Source: Pseudoflavonifractor sp. Marseille-P3106 (lineage in GTDB: Bacteria > Bacillota > Clostridia > Oscillospirales > Oscillospiraceae). Taken from it: a DNA stretch of 64,000 bases. The stretch's first letter is position 1; each line of letters starts with the position of its first letter. Below, piece after piece: positions 30,746-39,174 of this stretch. The stretch covers positions 806,001 to 870,000 of the forward strand of contig LT827126.1 of assembly GCA_900169975.1 (NCBI GenBank), in the 5' to 3' direction. The translations under genes were made by a program, and so were the position numbers. The notes under the pieces are model-generated. The model was given only the letters and a program-made list of their open reading frames with translations, was not told the DNA's origin and did not search any database.

Positions 30746-33166
30746 TTAATCTATCTCTCTCAACTGCTGCACAATAGACTTTTTCTCCAAAAGATGGATC
30801 AGAGCGGCAGCAATTAAAACAGGAAGCAAAATTGCCACTATCATATATCCAGCAAAATGTACTGCTGGGAAATGCCACACCCAAGTATCGTCGCCAACAT
30901 AATTCAGATAGCGAATAATTCCATAACCGACCGCAGTTCCAATCAGGACAGTGATACAAATGTTCCAAAAAGCCAGCAAGATGCCTTCACACTGTACTGT
31001 CTGCCGTAACTGCTTTTTCGCCATACCAACAGAGCGCAGAACAGAAAATTCGTGTTTGCGGGAGAGTGTCGTAGCAATCAGTGTATTTACCAGATTGATA
31101 ACTGCAAACAGCATGATGAATCCACACAGCCCCCATATCACAAGGCTGGTGCGTTGATACATAGCCTCGCTGTCTTGAGAGTAGTCATAGAGAGATTCCA
31201 TTGTTACCATCGGTGTGGTATCAAGCAGATCATTCATAGTTTTCCGAAGGGCTGGCTCTTGTGAAAGGTCATCCATACGAACCAGCAACTGACTGTTGAA
31301 GTTAAAGCCAGATGGCATCATTTGATTCATTAGTTCTTCTGGCAGTAGGAAAAATCCTGTTTTTCCAAAAAGTTTACCTCCACCATCATCTTCAAAGATA
31401 CCATCGCTGATTTCTCCAGCAATTCTAAACTCTGTCTCCTGCTCCCGTATCCCATCAAACCAGCGGAACTTCACCGTATCTCCAACATGAAACGTCCAGT
31501 CGTAGATGTAGTCTGCATATTCATTTCGCAACACCAGAATCTCATGGTTTTCAGACATAGTTGAATAATCAGCCGTGCCAGTCACCAAATATTTTTCCAA
31601 GAGGGCCTGCTGATCTGGTGTGAATGGGGTAATATTTTCTTTTTTAGTCACTCCGTTGTATTCAAATTCTGCCTCTAATGTTTGATATTCCGAAACTTCT
31701 GCAACACCCTCCATCTGCGCAATGGTCTGTATCAAATCTTCATTCAAAGGATTCTTTAACTGGACTCCAGTTTGTCCATGCGGGTCATTCTTGATCGCAT
31801 TTCGGGAAAGCTCAACTTCAAATTCTCCATATTCTAAAAGCCCATGTCTTGCAAGGCGCTCCATATCCAGAGAAGAAAGGAGTGTTGTTCCGCCCATAAA
31901 CATGATTCCTGCAATACCTAACGAAAGAACAGTTACAATCCACTTTTTCCGGTTGCGAGAACTTCCCATAATAGCCAGTGAAAAAGGGGTGATTTTCCGA
32001 TGCAGTTTCTTTGAAACAGAAGGAAAACTCTCATATCCGGTGTTTTTTGCTGCCTCAATCGGTGAAATGCTGCCTGCAATTTTTGCAGGCTTGCTCATAG
32101 CCAGCCATACCATGCCATAGACAAGAAGGAAAATTACAATACTGGTTATTGCGGTATTACCCCAGCTCCATCCGTTTGGCTTGAACAGAAAGGCTGCGAT
32201 CCCACCGATTACCAGCCCCAAAGCTGTACCACAAACACAGAAAATCCTACCTTGTACCCGAAGAATTTTCTTAATCTGTTTTGCAGTTGTTCCCATTGTA
32301 CGCAACTGCCCAAATTCCCGCACCTGATTATGCACATAAATATAGAAAATACTGTAAATCACCAAATAACTAACAAAAAGTACAGCAAAAGAAAAGATCA
32401 TAACAATCTGAATATCTTCCCAATTCGGCTCCAGAGAGGAAAGAAAACCATCGTTCGGATCAGAATTTTGCGCTGGAATACCATAGTCAGCTTCAATCTG
32501 CTTGGTCATGGCCTCAAATGCCTGCTTGGACATTTCATCCGCATGAGCAAATTGAACAGCCAGTGCTGTTACAGAATGCTGGAATTGGCTTCCCGCTTCC
32601 GTATATTGTTTGGAACAGAAAAGGGAGTAGACCCGTTCTGTGGAACCACTGTCTGTAAGGCCTACCACAGTAAAGTTTTCCGTATTTCCATCATAAAACG
32701 GGATTGTGATTGTTGCCCCCAACTCCACCGGAAGCCCCAGTTGCTCCAAATATGCCTTATCCACAGCTACATCATAAAGGTCCATGGGATACTGTCCTTC
32801 CACAATTTCATCCATAACGATTTGGCTGTTATTTTGCTCGATATAAACAGGAATCACCAGATAGTTTTCAATCTGCGTATTGGCCGCCTGCATATATATC
32901 TTTGAATCCGAAATTCTTTCATCATGCCGCAGGGCCTGCATCTGTTCATCGTTCAGATTGTGATATAACATCTGACTTGACACAAGCAATCCTCGTTTTG
33001 CTTCGGTTTCCATCCCAATCACAGACAAAGCAAAGCCAGACAGCAAGGCAACTGCCAACGCGATGGTCAAAACAGATAAAAATGTTTTAACCCGGCTTTG
33101 ACTGATACTGCGCTTGGCATACTTTTTGACAATCCGGCTAGTATCATTTTCAAAAGGTAACGTCAT
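30746..33166 (-). CDS. FtsX-type ABC permease D
   Basis: An 806-residue permease starting MTLPFENDTSRIVKKYAKRS, closest in layout to A and B. The first loop VREFGQLRTMGTTAKQIKKI and the last SRKHEFSVLRSVGMAKKQLRQ mark the two FtsX domains; two extracellular domains of ~200 residues lie between helices. ATG 33166 was set by AAGGAGTTGGTGGGT and the family start; the frame runs on upstream but without support. It has its own shared-type promoter (33190-33221) and follows the small membrane protein. Confidence 0.87.
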   Translation of the reverse strand: MTLPFENDTSRIVKKYAKRSISQSRVKTFLSVLTIALAVALLSGFALSVIGMETEAKRGLLVSSQMLYHNLNDEQMQALRHDERISDSKIYMQAANTQIENYLVIPVYIEQNNSQIVMDEIVEGQYPMDLYDVAVDKAYLEQLGLPVELGATITIPFYDGNTENFTVVGLTDSGSTERVYSLFCSKQYTEAGSQFQHSVTALAVQFAHADEMSKQAFEAMTKQIEADYGIPAQNSDPNDGFLSSLEPNWEDIQIVMIFSFAVLFVSYLVIYSIFYIYVHNQVREFGQLRTMGTTAKQIKKILRVQGRIFCVCGTALGLVIGGIAAFLFKPNGWSWGNTAITSIVIFLLVYGMVWLAMSKPAKIAGSISPIEAAKNTGYESFPSVSKKLHRKITPFSLAIMGSSRNRKKWIVTVLSLGIAGIMFMGGTTLLSSLDMERLARHGLLEYGEFEVELSRNAIKNDPHGQTGVQLKNPLNEDLIQTIAQMEGVAEVSEYQTLEAEFEYNGVTKKENITPFTPDQQALLEKYLVTGTADYSTMSENHEILVLRNEYADYIYDWTFHVGDTVKFRWFDGIREQETEFRIAGEISDGIFEDDGGGKLFGKTGFFLLPEELMNQMMPSGFNFNSQLLVRMDDLSQEPALRKTMNDLLDTTPMVTMESLYDYSQDSEAMYQRTSLVIWGLCGFIMLFAVINLVNTLIATTLSRKHEFSVLRSVGMAKKQLRQTVQCEGILLAFWNICITVLIGTAVGYGIIRYLNYVGDDTWVWHFPAVHFAGYMIVAILLPVLIAAALIHLLEKKSIVQQLREID

Positions 33167-33189
33167 ACCCACCAACTCCTTTCCATTAC

Positions 33190-33221
33190 AGTCTAAAACT
33201 AAATTGTTGCAGAAATATCCC
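33190..33221 (-). promoter_or_regulatory. Response-regulator-type promoter of permease D
   Basis: Minus strand GGGATATTTCTGCAACAATT, then TAGACT exactly 10 nt after GCAAC. The upstream TTGAAGCAATTCACC block is the same as before permease C. Confidence 0.7.
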
Positions 33222-33267
33222 AAAGGCCCAACAGTTTAAGGGTGAATTGCTTCAATTTTAGGACAAT

Positions 33268-33528
33268 TCATTTTCGTGTGTCTTTTTTATAAAGCCGGAT
33301 AGATATAAGCAAAACCATTGCTAACTGAATTACAACAAAAAACAGCGTCAGCCAAACGCTCTCATAATAAAAAATATCTGTCCAGAAGATCACCAGATCT
33401 ACCAGAGCCACCACACCAGCCGACCATCTAATTTTCCTTGGAAAGAAGTGCCGGAGCAGCAGAACAACAACGACCGGCGGGATCAGCAAGCAAGCTGCAT
33501 TGATGAGTAATGTCTTTGTGATTTCCAT
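33268..33528 (-). CDS. Small three-helix membrane protein, paralogue of 537-794
   Basis: An 86-residue hydrophobic protein with helices at about 7-26, 33-50 and 56-78 and a basic tail (LYKKDTRK). It shares IPPVVVVLLLRHFF, KIRWSAGVVALVDLVIFW and the FYYES motif with the protein at 537. GGAGGTGGCC precedes the ATG. It is the first gene after the two-component operon, with its own shared-type promoter. By position it may modulate the kinase or a permease, as small membrane proteins do in Bce-like modules; no function is known. Confidence 0.8.
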   Translation of the reverse strand: MEITKTLLINAACLLIPPVVVVLLLRHFFPRKIRWSAGVVALVDLVIFWTDIFYYESVWLTLFFVVIQLAMVLLISIRLYKKDTRK

Positions 33529-33560
33529 AAGGCCACCTCCAATTTCATGATGTTGCTGTC

Positions 33561-33592
33561 AGCATAAATCCCAAATGTTGCAGAATTGTCCT
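33561..33592 (-). promoter_or_regulatory. Response-regulator-type promoter of the small membrane protein
   Basis: Minus strand GGACAATTCTGCAACATTTG, with TATGCT exactly 10 nt after GCAAC. Confidence 0.7.
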
Positions 33593-33620
33593 AAAATCCA
33601 TTGTCCTCTAAAAATTTTTC

Positions 33621-33650
33621 AAAAAAGGCAGCCTGCCAAAACAGACTGCC
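33621..33650 (-). terminator. Terminator of the two-component operon
   Basis: GGCAG...CTGCC with an inner CTG/CAG pairing, followed by TTTTTT on the minus strand, directly after the kinase stop. Confidence 0.85.
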
Positions 33651-33656
33651 TCAGAA

Positions 33657-34688
33657 TTATTTTATGGGCAGGAACACGGAAAAGGTTGATCCTTCCCCAA
33701 CTTTAGACTCGACGGTAATATAGCCGCCCTGCATGGTAATGATCTCACGGGCAAGGTATAAGCCGATTCCGACCCCATCTATATCATGCACCGCTTCATC
33801 CCGATAGAAGCGTTTGAAGATCGTGCCCTGAGAATGCTCCGGGATGCCTCTGCCTGTATCCGTCACATCTATCCTCAAATACATCTCCCAATCCCGTACC
33901 CTCACCTGGATGCTGCCACCGGCAGAGGTGTACTTTACCGCATTATCCAGAATGTTAAACAATGCTTCGGAAGTCCAGCGGCTGTCATGGGATATTGTCA
34001 GATCAGATGGGCAGTCCACCGACAGGCTAATCTCTTTTTGTTCCATCGGAGCCAGAACACCATTGATGGCGCTCACCAGCGTATCCCCGATCACAGCATC
34101 CTGTTTCTCCAGCGTAATGACACCCGTTTCCAGACGGGAGGTTTTCACCATTCCCTGAATGAGAAAATCCAATTTATCCAGCTGCGTGCCTGTGGCCTGC
34201 AAAAACTCCTTGCGCTTTTCTTCTGTCAATGGTCTTGTCAGCATGGTATCGTTGATCAGCTTCAAATTTGCGATGGGGGTTTTGGTCTGGTGGGAAATAT
34301 CCGATACCAGGGATTGCAGTTCTTCCTTTTCTCCCTCTGCTGTATGTCTGGTTTTCTGCATCACATTATAGAGCCGTTCCAGACGATGGCTAATCCGGGA
34401 CAGCAGTGTTTCCGCTTCATAATCTACCTGGGGCCGGTCTGTACTGTCCATCATGTGATCCAATGTCTGGCACAAACCATCGGTGAACAGAGAAAGTTTC
34501 TTTTGAAAATAGTGCAGAAAAACCATGCCCCAAATGTAAAATGCAGCTGTCAAAATAATGCAGCAAATGACAACACGCACATCTTTCGTCAACAGGAAAA
34601 AAATCAACAGCAGCAATGCGGCAGTGAGCAGAGTCCCCGCCACAATTTTTCTCAAAAATGCCCTGACAGATAAATTTTGCAGCTTCAT
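33657..34688 (-). CDS. Sensor histidine kinase of the FtsX-permease cluster
   Basis: A 343-residue kinase. Two membrane helices (about 17-34 and 37-59) are separated by only a few residues, so there is no extracellular sensor domain (intramembrane-sensing type, as in BceS-like kinases). The HisKA motif is SDISHQTKTP with His near 133. The ATPase has ALFNILDNAVKYT (N box), DTGRGIPEH (G1) and GVGIGLYLAREI (G2). Its ATG overlaps the response-regulator stop by 4 nt. Lack of a sensor loop implies it takes its signal from the ABC permeases. Confidence 0.93.
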   Translation of the reverse strand: MKLQNLSVRAFLRKIVAGTLLTAALLLLIFFLLTKDVRVVICCIILTAAFYIWGMVFLHYFQKKLSLFTDGLCQTLDHMMDSTDRPQVDYEAETLLSRISHRLERLYNVMQKTRHTAEGEKEELQSLVSDISHQTKTPIANLKLINDTMLTRPLTEEKRKEFLQATGTQLDKLDFLIQGMVKTSRLETGVITLEKQDAVIGDTLVSAINGVLAPMEQKEISLSVDCPSDLTISHDSRWTSEALFNILDNAVKYTSAGGSIQVRVRDWEMYLRIDVTDTGRGIPEHSQGTIFKRFYRDEAVHDIDGVGIGLYLAREIITMQGGYITVESKVGEGSTFSVFLPIK

Positions 34689-35374
34689 CGAGGCTCACCG
34701 CCAATCCACTGATAGCCCATTCCATAAGCTGTCTTAATATATTTCCTCTCGTCTGTTTCGATTTTTTTGCGGATACGGCTGATGATCGTCGTTAAAGTAT
34801 GCTCATCCACAAAGTCTCCATCAATGTCCCACAGCTTCTCTAAAATCTGCCGCTTGGTCAGAATAATCCGGGGGTTCTTTACGAACAGGAACAGGGTGCG
34901 GTATTCCTTTGGTGTAAAGTCCAGGGGTTCTCCGGCAAGGGACGCACTTTGTTCAGAGAAGTCGATTTTCAGAAAACCATCATCAAACAAATCATGCCGG
35001 GGTGTCCGTAGTTCCAGATTTGCAAAAACCGCCGCTACTTTTTTGCAAAGCACCGTCACAGAAAATGGTTTGGTCACATAATCCGCGCCGCCGACTTCAT
35101 AGCCCTTGAGCATATCGCTCTTCTTATCATTGGCTGTGATAAAGATGATATAGGTATGCTGACCACGATTCCGGATTTCTTCACACAAATCCAGTCCGCT
35201 GCCATCGGGCAGGTTAATGTCCAACAGCGCCACATCAAATTCATTTTCCCGCAGCTTTCTTACCGCGCTGTCAAAATTAAAAACCGAAATGACCTCATAT
35301 CCATCAGAGGTCAGATTGTATGCCAATGTCCGATTCAAAAGCTGATCGTCCTCTACAATTAAAATCTTCTTCAA
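34685..35374 (-). CDS. OmpR-family response regulator of the FtsX-permease cluster
   Basis: A 229-residue regulator: receiver domain (ILIVEDDQ acidic pair at 9-10, phospho-Asp near 52 in LLDINLPDG, Lys in TKPFSV) and a Trans_reg_C winged helix (LDFTPKEYRTLFLFVKN, ILTKRQILEKLW, AYGMGYQW). Start TTG 35374 is chosen because AGGAAG lies 8 nt upstream and the receiver then starts MKKILIVEDD; in-frame upstream codons lack a site. It has a promoter of the type it probably recognises (35414-35445), which suggests autoregulation. Forms an operon with the kinase. Confidence 0.93.
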   Translation of the reverse strand: MKKILIVEDDQLLNRTLAYNLTSDGYEVISVFNFDSAVRKLRENEFDVALLDINLPDGSGLDLCEEIRNRGQHTYIIFITANDKKSDMLKGYEVGGADYVTKPFSVTVLCKKVAAVFANLELRTPRHDLFDDGFLKIDFSEQSASLAGEPLDFTPKEYRTLFLFVKNPRIILTKRQILEKLWDIDGDFVDEHTLTTIISRIRKKIETDERKYIKTAYGMGYQWIGGEPR

Positions 35375-35413
35375 AGCCTTCACTTCCTTTCCCAATTTTC
35401 CGATCATACTGAT

Positions 35414-35445
35414 ATTCTAAACATTAAATGTTACAGAAATGTCCC
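35414..35445 (-). promoter_or_regulatory. Response-regulator-type promoter, probable autoregulatory site
   Basis: Minus strand GGGACATTTCTGTAACATTT, then TAGAAT 10 nt after GTAAC. ACATTT occurs twice 11 bp apart, overlapping the -35 position, as for OmpR-family activators. It is the clearest member of the set. Confidence 0.75.
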
Positions 35446-35551
35446 AGCCAAATATTTTTCTTTTTTAATTATAGGATAGCCTACTTTTCTGCACAAGAAT
35501 AAAAATACAAATACATACAATGGCTTTTTGCCATGTTGAACACATTAAAAA

Positions 35552-35582
35552 CACCGCCGCAAACTATACGATTGCGGCGGTG
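35552..35582. terminator. Bidirectional terminator after winged-helix gene 35646
   Basis: CACCGCCGCAA pairs perfectly with TTGCGGCGGTG over a 9-nt loop; TTTTTAA follows on the minus strand. Confidence 0.85.
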
Positions 35583-35645
35583 CTGACTATATATTAAATC
35601 TTTTTGTAGTTACATAGGTATGTGCAGTTGAATTAAAAAATCCCA

Positions 35646-36080
35646 CTATTCTGCCATACCCTGCGGAACTTCAAATTTGTATCCACTCCCCAGAACAGTA
35701 CGAATATAGCCCGCTTTCGGCATATCCGGAGTTAGTTTTCTGCGAATCTGACCTATGACGCTGGCAACGGCCGTTCCGCAGTTTTCACCATCCGCATTCC
35801 ACACAGCCTCATAGATCTGGCTGGCAGAAAATACCCAGGATGGGTGGTTTGCCAAATATACCAATGTTGCAAATTCCCGATGGGTCATAGAAATCAACTC
35901 ACCGTTTCGATGTACCGTTCTCTCCTTCAGGCGAAGCTCCAAGCCCGGAAAAACAAGAATATTACGAGGGTGGGATGACACAATATGGTCAAATTCTGGC
36001 TCAGCCGCAATAATCTCCATAATTCTGCTAAGTATATATTCTTCATGGTCTGTTACCGACAGTACAAAAATTTTTCCCAT
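35646..36080 (-). CDS. Orphan OmpR-type winged-helix protein, near-copy of 16682-17116
   Basis: A 144-residue protein with the receiver-like stub MGKIFVLSVTDHEEYILSRIM and a full winged helix (SMTHREFATLVYLANHPSWVFSASQIYEAVW, VIGQIRRKL, VLGSGYKFE). The DNA is roughly 93% identical by eye to the gene at 16682, in the same orientation. The SASQIYEAVW segment instead matches the copies at 800 and 12303, so the genes look like mosaics. It lies 59 nt after the lipoprotein gene, the last gene of the LanFEG-like unit. Confidence 0.87.
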   Translation of the reverse strand: MGKIFVLSVTDHEEYILSRIMEIIAAEPEFDHIVSSHPRNILVFPGLELRLKERTVHRNGELISMTHREFATLVYLANHPSWVFSASQIYEAVWNADGENCGTAVASVIGQIRRKLTPDMPKAGYIRTVLGSGYKFEVPQGMAE

Positions 36081-36139
36081 ATATCCCTCCCTTGAACATA
36101 CATAATATACAATGACTTAATTTTCCTATTGCCTGAATG

Positions 36140-36601
36140 CTATTCAACATTCAATTCAATACTTCCCGTGAAATCCTCACATTCAATGCCGATATAGTTT
36201 CCGCCTTCAGGGAGTGTAATTGTATCGCTATATGTTCCGGTTGTTTCAAGCAAAGTGACTGCTTCATCAGATCCAGAAATCCAAAATACTTTTGCAGTTC
36301 CCTCCGTAACCTCCAAAGTGCAATCAATAGACAACTCCTTACCAGCTTCTCGCTTTATAGAAGTTCCCCCAAACAAATACTCTGTATCTGAAAAATTCTC
36401 ATAGTCGGCTGTATAGCATCCGGTATAATCATCAATCCCTTTTTCTTTCGTGCCTTGTAAGGACGAATTTCCGGTAAGCGCTATGGAACCAGCAGACTGC
36501 ACAATATTATTATACTGATCGAGAACTTCATCTTTTGCACAACCGGAAAGTATAGAGACACCACACAGTATCAGGCATAGTGATAGAACTATTTTCTTCA
36601 C
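36140..36601 (-). CDS. Small secreted lipoprotein of the LanFEG-like unit
   Basis: A 153-residue protein with a lipoprotein signal peptide: basic KK, hydrophobic IVLSLCLILCGVSI and lipobox LSGC with Cys near 22. The mature part is a small beta-rich domain with no recognised family, ending YIGIECEDFTGSIELNVE. Start GTG 36601 is chosen from the GGAAGGTGAT spacing; it lies just after the permease stop. Lipoproteins next to LanFEG transporters (LanI-like) bind and block the cognate peptide, so an immunity role is plausible but unproven. Confidence 0.78.
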   Translation of the reverse strand: MKKIVLSLCLILCGVSILSGCAKDEVLDQYNNIVQSAGSIALTGNSSLQGTKEKGIDDYTGCYTADYENFSDTEYLFGGTSIKREAGKELSIDCTLEVTEGTAKVFWISGSDEAVTLLETTGTYSDTITLPEGGNYIGIECEDFTGSIELNVE

Positions 36602-36606
36602 AGGTA

Positions 36607-37422
36607 TCACCTTCCTTTCCTGCGTACAGCACGCTTTCCTCTTCCCTTGGCCTTTGTCTGTTTACGGGCTTTCATTTCTTTTTTGTTGCTGGACATCACT
36701 AATAAAAGCACAGCCCAGAGAACCATGATGCCAACCCCAATGACCGCCAGCAAAGGGTTCGGGGCTGTGGTTGTTCCGGCATATTCACTCATGTCAAAGC
36801 CCACTAAAATCAGTGCAGCAGAAAACGGATAGATGCTGGCAAGAATGCCGCCTTTGAAAAACATCATGCTGTATCCAAGGAAGAACGCCAGAATGGAACC
36901 TCCCAGATATGCCCCTCGGATCTGTCCAAAAATCAGGATTAGGGGCATACAGACCATATAGGTCGTCAGACCCGCTAACACGATCTGTGTACCGCCATGA
37001 AAAAATACTTCCGCTGTCAGTCCCGATAATCCAACCGCCAGTCCAGTGATTAGGGTAACGCCAACACTGTAAATTCCCAACAGAACCGTAAGAATACCAA
37101 CCCAGAAGAGCTTGGCCCCTAACACGTCCGGCATAGAAACAGGAATTGTCATGATGTTTTTCAGCGTATCATGGGTGGATTCTCTGTCAATCAGCCAGCT
37201 GCCGATCATCACCAGTGAAATCGGGAAAAACATCTGGGTATTGCCCCATACAACATTCGCAAAAAGCATGGGAAAATCATAGTTTGGATTTCGATACTCC
37301 GGCTCAACAATCAACTGGCTTCCATATTGCACCAACGGACAGAGTGCAAGCGCCACCAACCCCACCCAAAGGATCTGACACCGGCGCAGTTTCAGTAATT
37401 CCGATTTTAATAAATTCCACAT
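36607..37422 (-). CDS. ABC-2-type permease, LanG/LanE-like
   Basis: A 271-residue protein with six predicted helices. It starts MWNLLKSELLKLRRCQILWVG, the usual LanE/LanG/MutE beginning, has DRESTHDTLKNIMTIPVS between helices 2 and 3 and ends in a long basic tail (KKEMKARKQTKAKGRGKRAVRRKGR). It would form the membrane part of an exporter that moves lantibiotic-like peptides away from the membrane. ATG 37422 lies behind AAGGGGGTGTGATT, 12 nt after the other permease. Confidence 0.88.
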   Translation of the reverse strand: MWNLLKSELLKLRRCQILWVGLVALALCPLVQYGSQLIVEPEYRNPNYDFPMLFANVVWGNTQMFFPISLVMIGSWLIDRESTHDTLKNIMTIPVSMPDVLGAKLFWVGILTVLLGIYSVGVTLITGLAVGLSGLTAEVFFHGGTQIVLAGLTTYMVCMPLILIFGQIRGAYLGGSILAFFLGYSMMFFKGGILASIYPFSAALILVGFDMSEYAGTTTAPNPLLAVIGVGIMVLWAVLLLVMSSNKKEMKARKQTKAKGRGKRAVRRKGR

Positions 37423-37434
37423 AATCACACCCCC

Positions 37435-38229
37435 TTAAATCTCACGACGCCGGTAAACCATCGCTATCAGCGCAAGAAATACAGCGGCTTCCGCAAATGC
37501 CACGCCGAACACCTGTATATCATTCAAAAAATACGGGCTTATCCGTTCCAGCAGCTCTGCCAGCTCTTCGCTGATGCTGCCATAATCATAAAACTGGAAT
37601 GTCCAGCGAAACGCCAACGGCCCCGGAAGCAGTGTTCCTGCGTTCAGACCAAAGGGCTGTGTCAGAAAAGCATCGTTGTTGGTGAGAAGATAATTCAAAA
37701 TAGTATAGAAAAAGGTTATCACGACCGACACGATATAGTTTTTATCAAGAAGGACAACTATCAAAATACAGGGGAGCGCGCCGACCCACATAATCACTCC
37801 CTCTCCTATCCCTACCTGAAACAATTTCCAGAATCCCACCGGATTCCATCCCTGGATCAGCAAAACAGCAAGATTTACCAACGCTCCAACCGCCATAAAA
37901 CCAATGGCAAATATCAGTAAAACCATCATCTTAGAAAGCACCAGCTTGGTTCTATTTACCGGTATGGTAACAAGATTTTTCAAAGTATCATTGTCCAGCT
38001 CCTCAAATAACAGATTGGAAGCCAGTATCACAAGAAGCGGCATCAAAAGAAGATATGCGCTGAGCTGAAACAGACCGGACATCATATTGTTCGTAGCATC
38101 CACATCCGTGTTCGCATCTGCCAGAAAAATAGCATAAGCCAATGGAAGCAAGGTGGAAAGGAACACAGAAATAAATACCAGCGGCTTGCGTTTCAATTTC
38201 AAAAATTCACATTTAATCAGTTTAAGCAA
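37435..38229 (-). CDS. ABC-2-type permease, LanE/LanG-like
   Basis: A 264-residue protein with six predicted helices, starting (TTG) LLKLIKCEFLKLKRKPLVFIS, with EELDNDTLKNLVTIPVNRTK after helix 2, the hallmark of lantibiotic-immunity permeases. The TTG start has GGGAGG 8 nt upstream and overlaps the ATPase stop by 8 nt, so both are coupled. It pairs with the permease at 36607 and the ATPase at 38222. Confidence 0.9.
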   Translation of the reverse strand: MLKLIKCEFLKLKRKPLVFISVFLSTLLPLAYAIFLADANTDVDATNNMMSGLFQLSAYLLLMPLLVILASNLLFEELDNDTLKNLVTIPVNRTKLVLSKMMVLLIFAIGFMAVGALVNLAVLLIQGWNPVGFWKLFQVGIGEGVIMWVGALPCILIVVLLDKNYIVSVVITFFYTILNYLLTNNDAFLTQPFGLNAGTLLPGPLAFRWTFQFYDYGSISEELAELLERISPYFLNDIQVFGVAFAEAAVFLALIAMVYRRREI

Positions 38230-39148
38230 TTCCCTCGCCTCCCGTCACACGCTTGAAGTAATCTTCAAGGCTTTCTTCTGAAGTTGCAGCCTCCGATACC
38301 TCCAACCCGTTTTCCACAAAGGCAGTTACAATTTTCCCTACGGGCAGCTCCAGGTTGTGCAGGCGCAGATTATGGTCATCCTGTATGGAGAAATGGTTTT
38401 CATGGAAATTGCGTTCCAAAATTCTTGCCGCCTGTGCAGTATCAGAGAGCGTAAAACGGATATGCTTACTGCTTTTTTGCTCCAGCTCAGCAAGGCTTTC
38501 TTCTTCCAGCAATGCGCCGTGGTCGATAATTCCAATATCGTCAGCCAGTAAGGAAATCTCCGAAAGAATGTGACTGGAAATCAAAATGGTTTTTCCTCTT
38601 GTGTCGCAAAGCTCCCGAATAAAGGAGCGTACCTCCGCAATACCGATGGGATCAAGACCGTTGATCGGCTCATCCAAAATCAAAAGTTCCGGATCGTGCA
38701 TAACAGCAAGGGCGATGGCAAGCCGCTGCTTCATGCCAAGGGAATACTGTGAAAAGAGCTTCTTATCTTTGTAGGGCAGTCCTACCAGATCCAGAGCGTC
38801 TTTGACGGCATGATTGTTTGGTACACCCCGCAGGGTGGCAAAGATACGCAGGTTTTCTGTGCCGGTCAGATTGGGATAAAAGCCTGGGGACTCGATCAAA
38901 CTGCCAATACGGGGCAGTAACTTCTTTTCGTTTCCCTGCAAGGACTTTCCCCAGATTTTGACCTCCCCGGAAGTCGGATTTGTTAAGCCCAACAGCATCT
39001 TCATAGTAGTAGTTTTTCCGGCTCCGTTTCTGCCCAGCAGACCATAAATTCTCCCACGCTTCACATGGATATTTAAGTCAGCCACACTCTTTTGTGAGCC
39101 GTATTGCTTCGTCAGATTTTTTGTTTCAATGATGTAATTGGTGTCCAT
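38222..39148 (-). CDS. ABC ATPase, LanF/bacitracin-export type
   Basis: A 308-residue ATPase. Walker A GRNGAGKT is at 39-46, signature YSLGMKQRLAIALA near 140 and Walker B LLILDEPINGLDP near 163. The Q-loop position reads GSLIESPGFYPNLTG: a Glu (E-loop) replaces Gln, as is typical of LanF immunity ATPases. The C-terminal ~90 residues are the extra domain usual in this group. ATG 39148 follows ACAGGAGGTTTTGAAT. The promoter upstream carries four tandem 11-bp half-sites for the adjacent response regulator. Confidence 0.93.
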   Translation of the reverse strand: MDTNYIIETKNLTKQYGSQKSVADLNIHVKRGRIYGLLGRNGAGKTTTMKMLLGLTNPTSGEVKIWGKSLQGNEKKLLPRIGSLIESPGFYPNLTGTENLRIFATLRGVPNNHAVKDALDLVGLPYKDKKLFSQYSLGMKQRLAIALAVMHDPELLILDEPINGLDPIGIAEVRSFIRELCDTRGKTILISSHILSEISLLADDIGIIDHGALLEEESLAELEQKSSKHIRFTLSDTAQAARILERNFHENHFSIQDDHNLRLHNLELPVGKIVTAFVENGLEVSEAATSEESLEDYFKRVTGGEGIA

Positions 39149-39174
39149 ATTCAAAACCTCCTGTTCTGTAAAGT

